Assembly (NCBI GenBank): GCA_021292165.1
Contig: CM037877.1
Span: 12,329,980-12,393,979, forward strand
Reading direction: 5' to 3'
DNA from: Shinisaurus crocodilurus
Taxonomy: Eukaryota > Chordata > Lepidosauria > Squamata > Shinisauridae
DNA: 64,000 nt
Shown: in pieces, positions 1 through 12,160 of the stretch
Layout of the letters: the number at the start of each line of letters is the position of its first letter
Position numbering within the stretch: the stretch's first letter is position 1
Program-made: the position numbers and the translations under genes
Notes under the pieces: generated by a model
Seen by the model: the letters and a program-made list of their open reading frames with translations, nothing else
Told to the model about the DNA's origin: nothing
The model's database searches: none

Positions 1-1401
1 AGATGCTGCTGCCTTAGGTATACAGAAATCAGGATATATGGTGTGCAATCCTATATATGTCTACTCAGAAGTAAGCTTTTGATTGGATTTACTGCCAGTT
101 AAGTGTGTATAGGATTGAATCCATGGGGATTTAAAGACTGAAACCAGAACTCCAAAGTAGAACTTTCCCCTGCTCCCAGTAATAAGCAGGTGGCCACATT
201 CTGCTTATTACTGGGAGCATCTGAGTGATTTTCAAGTGGAGCCCAACATAAAGGTCATCTAAACAAGAGGTTTCCATAGCATGTTATAATCTGGACAAAA
301 AGAGCCACATTGTCAAAAAAAACAAACGTTTGTCATAGCTATTTCCACCTGAGACTCAAGGGGTTCCTCCAAGCTCCGTGCTTGTTCCTTCAGGAGTTTG
401 GAGCAGGGGAAAACTCAAAACAACTTGTTCTTGGCTTATGGACATTCAGTACCTTGTCAGGATTTATATTCAATGTGTTACCCCTCATTCCTACCCATCT
501 AAGCAAATATTTATGGGGTTCATTGTTGTATGTGAAGCTGTAGGAGAAAAAATAGAGAACATTTGGGATTAAGGGCCAGGATTTTCAGCTTGTAGCCCAC
601 ATGTGGCCAACTGTGACCTGCAGGCTGCATGTGGCCCTTGGAGGCCTTCATTTGAGCCTTCTGCAGATATCCAAGTCCCTGCCAACCCCCCCCCCCCCGG
701 GGCAATAAGCCCACTACTCCATTGTTTAGTAGGCTGGGGGGGGAGCACACTTATGATAGGGGAAGGGGTCTTCCCACAAAAATCATGCTCCCCACAACCT
801 GGCAGGCAGCAGTTTGGAGGGCTAGAGAGTGCAATTGTCATCCATGCATGCTGTCTTCCACTCAAAAATCCTGCTCCCCACAGGCTGCCAAATAGTTCTT
901 TGGCAAGGTGGGAAGAGCATGACTGTGATGGGGGGGCCAACACATGGGAAGTAGGGTGGCCACTTACAAATCACCTAAAAAGAGGAATCCCGTCACCAAA
1001 ATAGAGAATCTCTCTCTCACTGCATCTCGGCCTTTTTGTCAAAACGAGGAATTGTTTTAGTGTGTGTGTACCATCCTGGGCAGATACAAAGACTCTGTTA
1101 TAGTGTGCTTTCTGTACCCAGGTGTATAGATTCGTCCCCCTGTCACATACCTTGCACAGCCAGAGAGGGCAGGGCAGGCAGGCTGATAGTAGTGCTTCAG
1201 TGGCTGCTCTCCATGGTACTGAATTGTGAAGGACCAATGCAATTCAAACACACTTCGGCATGTGTGTATACTGCAGGGAAAGGAGTGTATTCAGTGCACG
1301 CCTGACCCCTTAAACACAGACACAAACACACACATCTCTGTAATGTTCCTATGCACACTGAAAGACCATATGAATGGCTTTGCTGCATTAAAAAGAGAGA
1401 T

Positions 1402-2125
1402 CATAGAATCATAGAATCATAGAAAAGTAGAGTTGGAAGGGGCCTACAAGGCCATCGAGTCCAACCCCCTGCTCAATGCAGGAATCCAGGTCAAAGCATC
1501 TCTGACAGATGTCTGTCCAGCTGCACCTTGAATGCCTCCAGACTGGGAGAGCCCACCACCTCCCTAGGTAGTTGATTCCATTGTCTTATTGCTCTGACAG
1601 TCAGGAAATTTTTCCTGATGTTTAGGTGGAATCTAGGTTCCTGTAACTTGAGCCCATTATTCCGTGTCCTGCAAACTGGGATGAACGAGAAGAGATCTTT
1701 GCCCTCCTCTGTGTGACATCCCTTCAAATACTGGAAGAGTGCGATCATATCTCCCCTCAGTCTCCTCTTCTGAAGGCTAAACATGCCCAGTTCTTTCAGT
1801 CTCTCCTCATAGGGCCTTGTTTCCAGTCCCTTTATCATCCTTGTTGCCCTCCTCTGAACCCTCTCCAGTTTGTCTATGTCCTTCTTAAAGTGAGGTGCCC
1901 AGAAGTGGACGCAGTACTCAAGATGAGGCCTAACCAGTGCTGAGTAAAGGGGAATTATCACTTCCCGCGATTTGGAAGCTATACTTCTATTAATACAGCC
2001 CAAAATTGCATTTGCCTTCTTTGCAGCCACATCGCATTGCTGGCTCATATTCAGTTTGTGATCTACCACAATTCCAAGATCCTTCTCACTTGTAGTATTG
2101 TTGAGCCAAGTGTCTCAAGATCTAA
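1402..2125 (-). mobile_element. CR1-type LINE, 5'-truncated 3' end
   Basis: The minus strand from 2069 to 1491 encodes 192 uninterrupted residues matching the C-terminal part of CR1 reverse transcriptase, with PHLEYCVHFWAP, KLERVQRRATRM and NQLPREVVGSPSLEAFK. The stop is followed by a short 3' UTR and ends in repeated ATTCTATG units (seen as catagaat on the plus strand at 1402-1425), the usual CR1 terminus. The 5' end is lost near 2125. The open frame suggests a fairly young copy. A LINE of this subfamily could have mobilised the SINEs at 37276 and 55046, which share its tail. Confidence 0.92.
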
Positions 2126-2923
2126 TGAGTTCCATGTTCTGTCAACAAAAACAGCCAGTCAGAAGCCACTGGGAAGCATACAAATAAGTCATGACAGTAA
2201 TGCCTATCCCCTGTTGTTTCTCCCCATCATCTGGTAATTAAAAGGACATGGATAATAAAGGCTCCAATTTTAGATATTGTAGATGATCACCATGGATTCT
2301 TCTCCATGAATCTCTCTAATTCTTTAAAACAAAAAACAGAAAAACCCTATACAAAGTAGTGGATGCGCCTAGAACTTGTGGTACATAACCCTACTTAGTC
2401 ATTCAATCCCTAACATGATTAGAATTGCTTGAGGGGAAGAGTAGGGCCATGCTTCCTGAGCCCACCCGCTCCGTCGCATCCCTGTTGCCTGGCCCCGACG
2501 CCATTCGTGAATTGGAGGAGTTGGTTTGAAGCAAGAAGCCTTCTATACGTGCACAGGCTTCCCATGTCATCTAGAACACTGTTTGTGGAGACATGGGGAG
2601 CTTAGATGTGCAGAATAAAAAAAGGTCCTGCTTCAAAGCTTTTCCTCCAATGCATGACGGCCATCAGGCCAGGGGGTGGGAATGCAATGGAGAGGCCCCA
2701 TTTTTCCCATCATGTAATTCCAATCGCATGAGGGATTGAATGCCCGAATAGGGATTATATGTTGCATTAGGAAATACTTCCGTCTTGCTCACCCCCTTGT
2801 CCTGAAACTATTGGCAATTAATACTGTATAACTTGATGAACCTGTTCTAGTGTGGGTTGTTTTATTGGGGCGGGGATTATCTTTATACATTACATAACTT
2901 TGTAACTTCTATCATGCCTCCTT

Positions 2924-3137
2924 TTATTTATTTATTCATTATATTTATACCCCACCTTTTTTCCTGCAAGGAACCGAAGGCGGCTTACATAATCATCCTC
3001 CTCTCCATTTTATCCTCACAACAACCCTGTGAGGTAGGTTAGGCTGAGAGTCAGTGACTGGCCCAAAGTCACCCAGTGAGTTTCATGGCCGAGCAAGGAA
3101 TAGAACCCGGATCTCCCAAGTCCCAGTCCAACACCCC
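2924..3137 (-). mobile_element. MIR-like CORE-SINE with L2-type tail
   Basis: On the minus strand a degenerate B-box end is followed by the CORE motif (ctgggtgactttgggccagt), then acctacctcacagggttgtt, and an L2-type 3' tail (taagccgccttcggttcc, ggtataaatata). The tRNA-like 5' part is truncated. Near-identical copies lie at 27086 and 50151. Confidence 0.8.
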
Positions 3138-4162
3138 GAAGTCAAAAAGCCCCCATATGTGTTGTAGTCTCACAGAATACAGGTCTGCAATGGGATGTCT
3201 TAATCTGGCCCAGATTTAGCAGAGCATGTGCATACATGAGGCTGCCTTAGATCCTGAGTCAATCCATTGATTCATCGCTGCTAAGAATCTGCCAACTCTG
3301 CTAGCCAGCAATAGCTTCCCAAGAAGCCATCCAGACATTCTGCCATGATGCCACCAGCATTCAGTCTTAAATAAGTGGATTTGGCATACTGACGCACTCA
3401 GAACAGAGCCAGGTTGCCCCAGCATTTATATTGCAATAGCTTGTCAGAACACATTACAGCAAGTCTGCAGCAAGGTGCTATTCCTGGAGCCTGACAGTAA
3501 TTGAGAACAGGACCCAAAACTGATGTTTATACAAGGAGAACATATTCTGGCATGACTCAGTCATTTTCATTTATTTTTATTAATGACCTTTCTTTCTATA
3601 GTCTTGTCTCACATTTCTGTCACTGCCTGTTATCAGCAAGACAGTTCGTAATGTGAAGAAATAAACAATGTACTGAATGTTACATTTCCTCTTTTTAAAG
3701 TCTTAGAGAACATTAGTGTTGCTGTGCCAGGATTGGAGACATGTGTGCAATGACACACTCAGTATTTATAACCCCTTACCTACAGTTTGCTGGAACATTA
3801 CTGAAATTTCTATGGCATAGCACAACTGGGAGAAAGGGATATTATTTGAAGAACTAATCAAAATACAAAATTACAAGAAGAAGTTGCTTTGGTGTTTTGG
3901 ATAGAGCTTGAGGCTTGAGCTCTTTGCACTATTGAATGAGGGCTAAAGAAGAAGCTAAAGAAGACACTGGACACAGTTCACTAGCAATTTTTGTTTTGCA
4001 CAAATTGCACTCTTGTTTGACTTCTACTAATTTTGAGCAATTCAGGAAAGGTTTCTGGTGGCTATTGTCCTGTCCTTTGATATCTATACCAGCTTGATAA
4101 TAGAAGAATTCAAACGCCTTCCCTCGGGTTACTTGCAGTGGCTGGAGAATGTGTGCATGGAT

Positions 4163-4372
4163 CATAAGAACATAAGATAAGAAGAGCCATGCTGGATCAG
4201 ACAAGGGTCCATCTAGTCCAACATTCTGTTCACACAGTGGCCAAGCAGCTGCCCGCGGGAAACCCACAAGCAGGACATAAGTGCAACAGCACCCTCCTGC
4301 CCATGTTTCCCAGCAACTGATGTACATAGCCATACTGCCTTTGATACTGGAGGATGCACATAGCCAGTCAGG
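4163..4372 (+). mobile_element. Dispersed reptile repeat (ggatcagac family)
   Basis: Shares aagaagagccatgctggatc, ccatctagtcc, cccacaagcaggaca and actgcctttgatactgg with copies at 6657, 14072, 28784 and, reversed, 46305. I recognise the family as common in squamates but cannot name it securely. Confidence 0.75.
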
Positions 4373-5713
4373 ACATCGAAAGCTTATGGTTCTTCTCTAC
4401 TCCACTTTTAAACAACTGGAATTTCCCCACAAAATAGTATACCTATAGGATTACTTCTCAAAGAGTTGAAGCACATGTGAATCCTTTCCTGACCTCGGCC
4501 CCTTGGGCCCTCCAGAGTGCAGCAAAGGATTCTGAAGAGGTTGACGCACACACTACTGCTTTGGGGGTAGGACAGTCAATGCCTTATTCAGGATCCTGCC
4601 AGCCACAGCCCTGCCAATCACCCTCTGGCTAAAAACTCAGACAAGGATCCTTTAACAATCTGGGGTATATGCACTTCAGGTCTTGTCAGCCTTCACAATG
4701 TTTCGGTTGTCTTTAGCCACCTGATGAGACAACATCCTCCTATTGTCCTAGTAGGAGAGAGTTCAAGGCAGCAGCATAACCCACTTGGAGCTAGCCAAGG
4801 TTCTACCTCCTTTTTGCCTTGATCTGCCTCCTTGCCTTGTTCTTACTACCAGCTTCCTCTGTAAACCTCAGAACGAGACAAATCCCAAATAATTGAGATT
4901 TCATCATTCTGACCATAACACAAATTGGGACCACAATCTCATGCTTTCCAACACATTTGCTGCTACTTCCTCTCAGTATGTGCCCACAGCTATCCACCTT
5001 TGACTTGCTTCCTGAGTCTTTGTCTTTTCCTCCCTACCCCTCCAAAATGCCTGAGACTTTTCTCTATTCCTCCAAATTGCTTTCTGGCACCACCCTCCCA
5101 GACACAAATGTTTCCCAGGTTTGGATGAACCCATTTGTTTCCATACAAAAATAATCAATGTCTACAAGACTATTTTGCTAGAACTCTGCTTGTTATTTCC
5201 AGAATTTGGCTTGAATCACTGAGCTTAGTTCAAGGTTTGGGACACCGAATAAGACTGATAGCCTCACAGGGGAAGTGAGAGATGGCAAGGTCAGAGGATG
5301 GGATTCTAGACCCCTTTTTGATGATTTCTCGGGTCCAGTAAATTTCTGAAGTTGGTATAGCTTCCAGACTCTGCTGCCAGGCTCTTTGTGACCCCACCCC
5401 ACCCCAATCATCATTCTGTATTTTATCTGTATCTTGTTATTCTTGGGCACATGAAGCACTATTTTTAGTGGAAAGATATACAATTAATAAATAAAAACAT
5501 TTTGGCAACATATCTAACATTTCCTTGGGGTATGCTATATATACACACAAATGTAAAAGCAACTGGATATAAAGAAATAAGGCAGCATCCGCTCTGGTGA
5601 CTCCGTATCTATTGACCTACGAATGCCATTTTCTTTACAGTGAGCATGTGCATACATGGGCAGAACCAGAAGGAAAGATAAGCCCGCACATGACTATTTG
5701 CTGGCAAAATTTA

Positions 5714-5820
5714 GGGATGTGTGAGGAGCTCGTTTGGGGAATGGAAACTGGCTAGGTTCAACCCCCCTGAACTCTGTCCCACTTACCTTCTTCCCCGGCT
5801 CGACTCGCCTGGGAAGGAGG
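5714..5820 (+). mobile_element. TA-flanked MITE, left-end fragment
   Basis: TA|gggatgtgtgaggagctcg with the same downstream block (cttccccggctcgactcgcc) as the 10178 and 37085 copies. No right end is found. Confidence 0.6.
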
Positions 5821-6656
5821 TTCTCCTGTGCCTTTGGGCTATCTGAGCATTGCAAGACTCTTGGCCATGGCCTATTCATCAAGGTTTGAGTCACTCTCCA
5901 TTCAAACCTTCATTTGCATCTCTTTTCTCACCTGGCCAGTCTAGTGAAGGGCTTAGCTAATCATTAGCTTACCCAACCACTTTTTGGGGTCCGCTGTGGC
6001 CTTCTTTGTGAGCCATAGTCATAACCAGATGATTATAACTATATCTCCTCATAACAAAGTGCTCTTGGTTTTTCTTATATAAAAGGTAAATGTAACACAT
6101 TTTTAAAAATTGTCCAAAGATAGGTTGATTGGGTACACATCCTAAGATATAGAAAGAGAGCATATTGTAATAAATATTCATAAAGTAGTAAATGTGGGAT
6201 GGGATCTGACGCTGGTTTTAAAAAATCACATTTTAATATATATCTAAGATAAATATAACATATGCTGTATAAGTGAGTCAAAAGTGTAAAAGCAAAAGCT
6301 GCTTCTACCAAGTAAAGGGGTTGTTGATGTTACTAATGGGTGATGGCGGCATCAGAAATAATACATTTCTAACGAGGAGCTTCGCACAATTCTCTCTGTT
6401 TCTGGAAGGATCTTTTTAACAGTGGTGCATCAGCTGGTTAACAAACGAGCTACTCTGTTAAGCTGCAGGCCTCCACCCCCTTAAGCCACTATTGACATTT
6501 CTTCTCATTGGAGTTTGTCCATTCTTCTTCCCAACATATGCTGCCAGCATGGGGCCTTATGTCTAGCTGGAAGGGGTTGGCAAGTAGCCTCAGCTGGAGC
6601 TAGAACTGGTGCCACTTAATAAAACTGAATAAAGCAGCTGGTATGGGAGTGCCTAA

Positions 6657-7008
6657 AGACACAAGAAGAGCCCTGTTGGATCAGACCAGAGGTCTATCTA
6701 GCCCAGCATCCTGTTTCTCACACAGCCTATAGGAAGCCCACAAGCAGGACATGAGTGCAATAGCATCATCTGCTCATGTTCCCCAGCAACTGGTGTGCAT
6801 AGGCATGCATGCTGCCTCTGATACTGGAAGGTTGCATATAACCATCAAGACTCGTAGCCATCGATAGCCTGATCCTCCATGAATGCATGTAAGGCCCTTT
6901 AAAGCAGGCCAGCTTGGTGGCCATTGCTACATCTTGTGGTAGTGAATTCCATAGTTTAACAATGCACTATGTGAAGTTGTACTTCCTTTTCTCTGTCCTG
7001 AATCTCCC
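6657..7008 (+). mobile_element. Dispersed reptile repeat (ggatcagac family), longest copy
   Basis: The longest copy here, running from acaagaagagccctgttgga to aatgcactatgtgaagttgt and ctgtcctgaatctccc. The final part matches 15060-15180. Confidence 0.75.
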
Positions 7009-8083
7009 CCACACACACACACACCCTCCCGTTCAGCTTGATGTGTATGATCAAAGAATGAGGGATGACAGTCTTGGCCTGCTCACCTGTTGCTAAACTC
7101 ACACAGGTGCTTAACTCACCTAACTGCTTAAATGTTTATTTAACTTAAATACTTTGTCATTGGGGTTGAGATGCTTTGTCAGCGGGGTTGAGATGCTTTG
7201 TCAGCTGGGATTCCCCTTGTGCTTATAATTAGACAGCTAGCACCTGGTTCCATACCCTGGGGGCTTAAACACACCATCGTCATAATACATTTGTCTCCAA
7301 ATGCATAACAGCTTAAAAGGCAGAAGAGACGAATCACATGTAGTGGATCCCTATGCTTTCACAGAAGATGGGATGATCAACAGATCAGGGATCTATTGAT
7401 GTAACACTAATGGTTGTATACTAGCTTGGAACATTGCCCTTGTGGCATCTTCTCCATGCCACTTCTGTAACATACCACATGACTGACCACATAAACAGTT
7501 TCCATACAAGTACCACCTATACTTGCCAGTGGCTAGTGCTAGCATGGAATCTCTCCACATGATCTAGAAGAAGCATGCTCCCTGTCATACAGGTGTACAT
7601 GTGCCCTGCAGTGATTGAACCACTAGGGAAGAGTACCTGTAAGTATCTCAACCACCAGGGCAAGACTTGACCACATATGTCTTTCCCACCAAAATGGCAC
7701 CCTGTGGGAAGGATGTGTATCAGTGGGAAGGACCTACATGATCAACTGTCCACATGGTCGAGGATATTCACACAAATTCCCAACAGTTTGGTATCACACC
7801 ATGGGGAAGAAGCTCCGGCACCTCTGTGTGTGTGATAGGGGATCCATATGATGTCCATGTCTCACATGGCAGCCAAAGTATGGTGGAGGAATTGCAGGGT
7901 TCCAATTTCAAGTCAGCTCTGTGTGGTGAACATAACATGTTCACCAGCAAAGTTGAATATGGGCAGAGATTGAGAATGCACTGCTGGAGTGAAGACTTCA
8001 TATGCTTCCCCAAGACAGAGGAAAGCCTGATAAGTTGCATTCATAGAGAATGAAACCCTGATCATGTGAAGGAGCTAAATATG

Positions 8084-8085
<2 letters not shown>

Positions 8086-8123
<38 letters not shown>
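8086..8123. repeat. (TG)n microsatellite
   Basis: Nineteen TG units, about 95 bp before the DCC exon at 8220. Confidence 0.98.
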
Positions 8124-8125
<2 letters not shown>

Positions 8126-8219
8126 AACCACTGAGAGAACTGGATAGAAAATTACACAAAATATGAGAACTTCAAGGGGTTTGAGTTTACACTCCTACTT
8201 TCTCCCTCTTTCTCAACAG

Positions 8220-8446
8220 AAAACGTGCTACTCACAGTGCTGGGAAGAGGAAGGGCAGCCAGAAAGACCTGAGACCCCCAGATCTTTGGATACACCATGA
8301 AGAGATGGAAATGAAGAATATTGAAAAGCCGTCAGGTTCTGATCCATCAGGAAGAGACTCGCCAATGCAAAGTTGTCAAGACATCACCCCAGGCAGCCAC
8401 AGCCAATCTGAGACCCAAATGGGCAGCAAGAGTGCCTCACAGTCTG
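8220..8446 (+). CDS. DCC: DCC cytoplasmic exon (P1 region)
   Basis: DCC is a single-pass netrin-1 receptor of growth cones that steers axons and can also act as a dependence receptor. This exon encodes the start of its cytoplasmic tail. It follows the acceptor tctcaacag and ends before the donor gtaata. One base completes the incoming codon, 75 full codons follow, and one base remains (phase 1). The translation contains [20 protein letters not shown], which I recognise as the conserved P1 motif of DCC, then an acidic-basic stretch ([12 protein letters not shown]) and a Ser/Gln-rich linker ([17 protein letters not shown]). P1 is known to take part in contacts with partner receptors such as UNC5. 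The exon has no internal stop and matches the mammalian protein closely, with only conservative changes. The preceding exon (membrane segment) is not in the window. Confidence 0.95.
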
Positions 8447-8723
8447 GTAATATTGCTATGCAGCCTGCACACAAAAGGCCACTGCACACATGCTTCTACA
8501 CTCTCAGCACAGGATTACTCAACACTTGATGACTTGCAGATAAATGTGTGAATGGACTCCACTGAAAAATGTGTGTGATCCAATATGAAACTTCTACCTG
8601 TGGTGTTTGATCTGTAATGGTTCTTTCACACTTTGACATCATAATTTGATGCTACAGTCATCACATGAAAAGCAGAACCTTTTCAGGTTCTAGGCCAATT
8701 CAGATGTTACTTACCCCATAGAG

Positions 8724-9082
8724 CAATGATGGCGAACCTTTTTGAGCCCGAGTGCCCAAACTGCAACACAAAACCAACTTATTTATTTCAAAGTGCCTTA
8801 AATTTGGCAGGAAGGAGGAGGGGGGCACTAGCTAATTGCACCCCGATCTGTCTCAGGGCATGGCTCTTCACTGGGCATGCAAAGATTTGGGGGCGCGCGC
8901 TGTGCTTCTGAGCTGTCTGTTCAGTTAGAAGGAGGGCTGGGTGCCTGCGCAGTCCGCTTCTGGGGGTGGAGATGTTGGAGTGTGTGCCTGCCTGTGGAGG
9001 CCAGCGAGGAATGAGTGGAGAGGAGTTAGTATGGAAACCCAACAATGAATGCAGAAGGGGACGGTCTTTTCGCGATCTGGCG
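8724..9082. mobile_element. Possible hAT-like repeat
   Basis: Starts caatgatggcgaaccttttt, a form typical of hAT-like reptile repeats. Flanks ccatagag and tcatagag agree at 7 of 8, but the right terminus is diverged. It starts about 280 bp after the 8220-8446 DCC exon. Confidence 0.4.
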
Positions 9083-9687
9083 ACCAATCATAGAGGCAGT
9101 GGTGGGGAAATGCACTTCCATGTGATGTTTTTCCTCCTGGTGGAGTGTAACAGTGCCCCATGAGTTAGCCTGATGGTGTGGAACATCTTCCCATTCACGA
9201 CAGTGACACATTTGGTGTTCATTGGGGTTAATGAACACCATAAGCCATAAGCCATAAGCCCTGTGCCACACAGAGCACTGTCACACACAGAAATGTTTTT
9301 TTAGAGAACCTCCATGTAGAGCAAGCAACATTTTAAGCAAGCAACAATTGCCCCTGCTGCTTGTTCTTCTTGGTGGGGAGGCCATACTGATTTGTCAAAG
9401 ACCCCGAAAACAGCTTTGACTGAAGTCCAGGATTGCCCCGGAAATTCTGATTAAAGCAAGATTGGAAGTAAATGTGAAGGTTCCTCCTCAGGCAAAACAT
9501 CTGAGGAACTTCAGTGGAAGCCAACAGAGTTTCAATACAGCTAGCAACATTTCTCAGGGCAGGAACAGAGGGTTGGCAGTGGCACCTCAATAAAATTTAA
9601 CCATTATTTTGGAATGTAAATTTCTCTGGGTGTGGAAAGGTGGTATAATAAGTAAATTAGAATGTTACACTCACAGGAAGGGGGATA

Positions 9688-9735
9688 TAAGGGAGGAACT
9701 ACAGCTCAGTAGCAGAGCATATGCTTTCCATGCAA
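9688..9735 (+). mobile_element. tRNA-derived SINE head (fragment)
   Basis: The stretch aggaactacagctcagtagc then agagcatatgctttccatgc matches the A-box half of the SINE family. It is truncated by MITE-derived sequence. Confidence 0.5.
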
Positions 9736-9917
9736 ATTCTGGCCGCTTTTGACGTATCTTAAGGCATTTTCTACATAAACAGCGGCCCGCCGGGAACCCG
9801 GAAGTCCGGCTAGTGGCACAGCATGCGCCCTTTTTTGGCCTGGATTGGCAGGAGCAGCAGTGGCGCATGCTGAGCTGGAGGTGGGTCAGATCTCAGCAGA
9901 TCACCCACCCCTACATA

Positions 9918-10683
9918 GAGATGTCAGAGAAATCCACAACAGATTCAAATAAGTTCAGATTTCTATGGATCTGACCTGAAGATTCCACAGTAGATCGGCT
10001 ACGTCTGAGTTTCATGGATTCTGTGGACTGGTGGACCAATTTTCCTTACTTGGCGGGGGGGGAATTGCACATATTTGCACTTGCACTAATGCACACTTAC
10101 GCTAATGTTCACTAACATTAGTGCAAGTGCAAATTAGCACTAATGCACATTAGTGCAAGTGGAAAGACATTCTTTTAGGGATGTGTGAGGATTTCGTTTG
10201 GGGGGGGGGAAGTCTGGCAAACTCGCCAGGCTTGACCCCCCTGAACGCTGTCCCACCTACCTTTTTCCCCGGCTCAACTTGCGTTCTCCCGAGCCGAGCC
10301 GGGGAAGAGACTTCTGGGTTCCTGGCGGAGTGCTTTTTACATAGAAAATGGCATAAGATACATTAGAAACAGCCATGATTTGCGCATGTTATGCAAATCA
10401 CGGCCGCTTTTAACATATCTTACACCAGTTTCTACATAAAAAGCACTCCACCGGGAACCCAGCAGTCCAGCAAGCAGCTCGGCTGGCGCTCACTTTTGGC
10501 CTGGCTCGGCGGCTGCAGCAGCAGCAACACTTGCCAAGCATCCAGGTGGTAGGTGGGTCACCCACCACTCATCTCTCATACATCCCTAAATTGGATTCCA
10601 TCAATGAGTGGGTGATGGAACAAAAAATGAATGACAATCTACAAAACACAGACGGAATGGATTCAACAAAATCCATACATCCC
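9918..10683. mobile_element. TA-flanked MITE (outer, split by an inner copy)
   Basis: Left end TA|gagatgtcagagaaatcc and right end aaaatccatacatccc|TA are inverted repeats. The body is interrupted by a complete related element (10178-10586). Confidence 0.6.
10178..10586. mobile_element. TA-flanked hairpin MITE (inner)
   Basis: TA|gggatgtgtgagg at the left and ctcatacatccc|TA at the right. The centre is a long inverted repeat (ggcataagatacattagaaa against cttttaacatatcttac). Related sequences occur at 5714, 9736-9916, 37085 and 54266. Confidence 0.75.
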
Positions 10684-11698
10684 TAAGTCCCAGCGTCACC
10701 TTTAAATCAGGCCATGGGCATTTCACATATTTCATCCTTTCCATAAGCATTAGCAAAAAGCAGATCTGAAGTCAACATGGAGGGGGGGAAATGATGTTTA
10801 CACAGTTCAGAGGTCATACAAAGCCTCTTGGACAGCTAACAAGTGTAAGCAGAATTCATTTAGCAAAACCTCCTCTGGCAAACCCAGTAATTGCTAGCTT
10901 CAGATCTAGCCTGAGTTTTGTTTTTTTTATGTCAGCATTTTAATATACAGTCAATGATGCATATGGCAAAAGGGTATCAAACCAGATCCCTATACCTACC
11001 CTTATGTGGAACTAAACTCTCTCATTTTGTTCATTATTACTCTGCCAAACCTTGCAGCTCCCTGAAAAAAACTTGATTTGGGGGTCATTGTAAACAACTT
11101 TTAATGCTTGTAACTCAGTTACACTATTGAAATCTAGTGCCATTAAATACACACTGAGACTTATTTTTGTTGTCGAACACACTGCTGAATTCTCAAGGTT
11201 CATTTATATAGTAAATGGCCCTGAGTTAATGGGTGATTATATGCTGCCTTTTCAACACTATGGCCAATCACACAGAAGGTGGAATGCTGATTTGAGCAAA
11301 TAATTCTTGTGGGGGAGTTTGCCCATTCCTGTGATGGAGTTTTGTATGAACTTTAAGGGAGGCTGGCAACAAACAGCATTTTAGGAAAGACAGTAAGTGT
11401 CATTTCTGCAAAGCATTTTCCGTTGCAGTTACAAAGAGACATGACCATTAAGCCACGGCACAATTTCATAGAGAGAAATTAGCAGGAGAAAATGAGAAGC
11501 AATTCCTTCAGTTCCAAAATGGTCCTTAAAATACTCTGTGGTGTTATTAGGAAGTGATGCCTACCAAGCCACCAGCTTTTTCGATGGGGAGATTTCACAA
11601 AATATCCATTGAGCTTGCTGATGGGATGGGGGTGGGAAGCAGATCAGCTTGGCATATGGAAACCTCATTCATTTATCCTTTCTCTTGCTTTCTGCCAG

Positions 11699-11815
11699 CG
11701 CCTGACACAGAAGAGGTGGGAAGCAGCATGTCCACGTTGGAACGTTCACTCGCAGCCCGCAGAGCAACGCGGGCCAAGCTCATGATTCCAATGGACTCAC
11801 AACCCAGCAATCCTT
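11699..11815 (+). CDS. DCC: DCC cytoplasmic exon (P1-P2 linker)
   Basis: This exon lies between the acceptor tttctgccag and the perfect donor gtaagt. Its 117 bp enter and leave in phase 1. It encodes a Glu/Ser segment and a basic helix-like stretch containing [20 protein letters not shown], which is highly conserved in DCC. The first codon spans the junction from the upstream exon and gives Ala here, where I recall Gly in mammals. The next residue is Pro, where I recall Gln. The segment joins P1 to the proline-rich P2 region in the cytoplasm. No separate catalytic role is known for it. The frame is open throughout and the codon joined across the next intron reads Ser. Confidence 0.95.
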
Positions 11816-12081
11816 GTAAGTGATGTACCTACAGAGTAACACACACCATAACACACCTAAACCAGGAACATGACCGTATTGTGTCACGTGAACAAATAAT
11901 CATCTTTGCTCAGTTAATAAGTAAATATTTAAAGGACTGACTTTTCTCACATGATCTTGCCTGCCTACTCAGGCCTTTGATGGAGGCCTTGCTCTGTGCC
12001 CCACTGTGGAGCAAAGTGCAGTTATTGGGTATGCAGGATATGACCTTCTTTGCAGTGGCCCCCAGGCTTTATGCATTATTT

Positions 12082-12160
12082 ATTTACTTATTTATTACAT
12101 TTCTATACTGCCCATCAGCCGAAGCTCCCTGGCCAGCTTACAAGACAAAGCTTAAAGCTA
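12082..12160 (-). mobile_element. L2-type LINE tail fragment
   Basis: The minus strand ends gatgggcagtatagaaatgt followed by TAAA-type repeats, the usual L2-like terminus. Confidence 0.5.

Larger units (their letters stand above)
1..8219 (+). other. DCC: DCC intron, 3' part (upstream exons outside window)
   Basis: No DCC exon or other gene is recognised here. Besides the CR1, CORE-SINE and ggatcagac repeats listed, 5500-6650 and 7400-8080 look like single-copy or unrecognised old repeat DNA. 580-960 contains a poly-C run (686-699) and a repeat-like tail. Confidence 0.7.
8447..11698 (+). other. DCC: DCC intron (3.25 kb)
   Basis: Donor gtaata, acceptor tctgccag. Holds the possible hAT repeat (8724), a SINE head, MITE fragment 9736-9916 and the nested MITE pair. 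10750-11690 has nothing I recognise. Confidence 0.85.

Noticed and set aside
1491..2069. A host gene on the minus strand (192 residues)
   Set aside because: The motifs are those of CR1 reverse transcriptase, and the 3' end has the CR1 terminal repeats.
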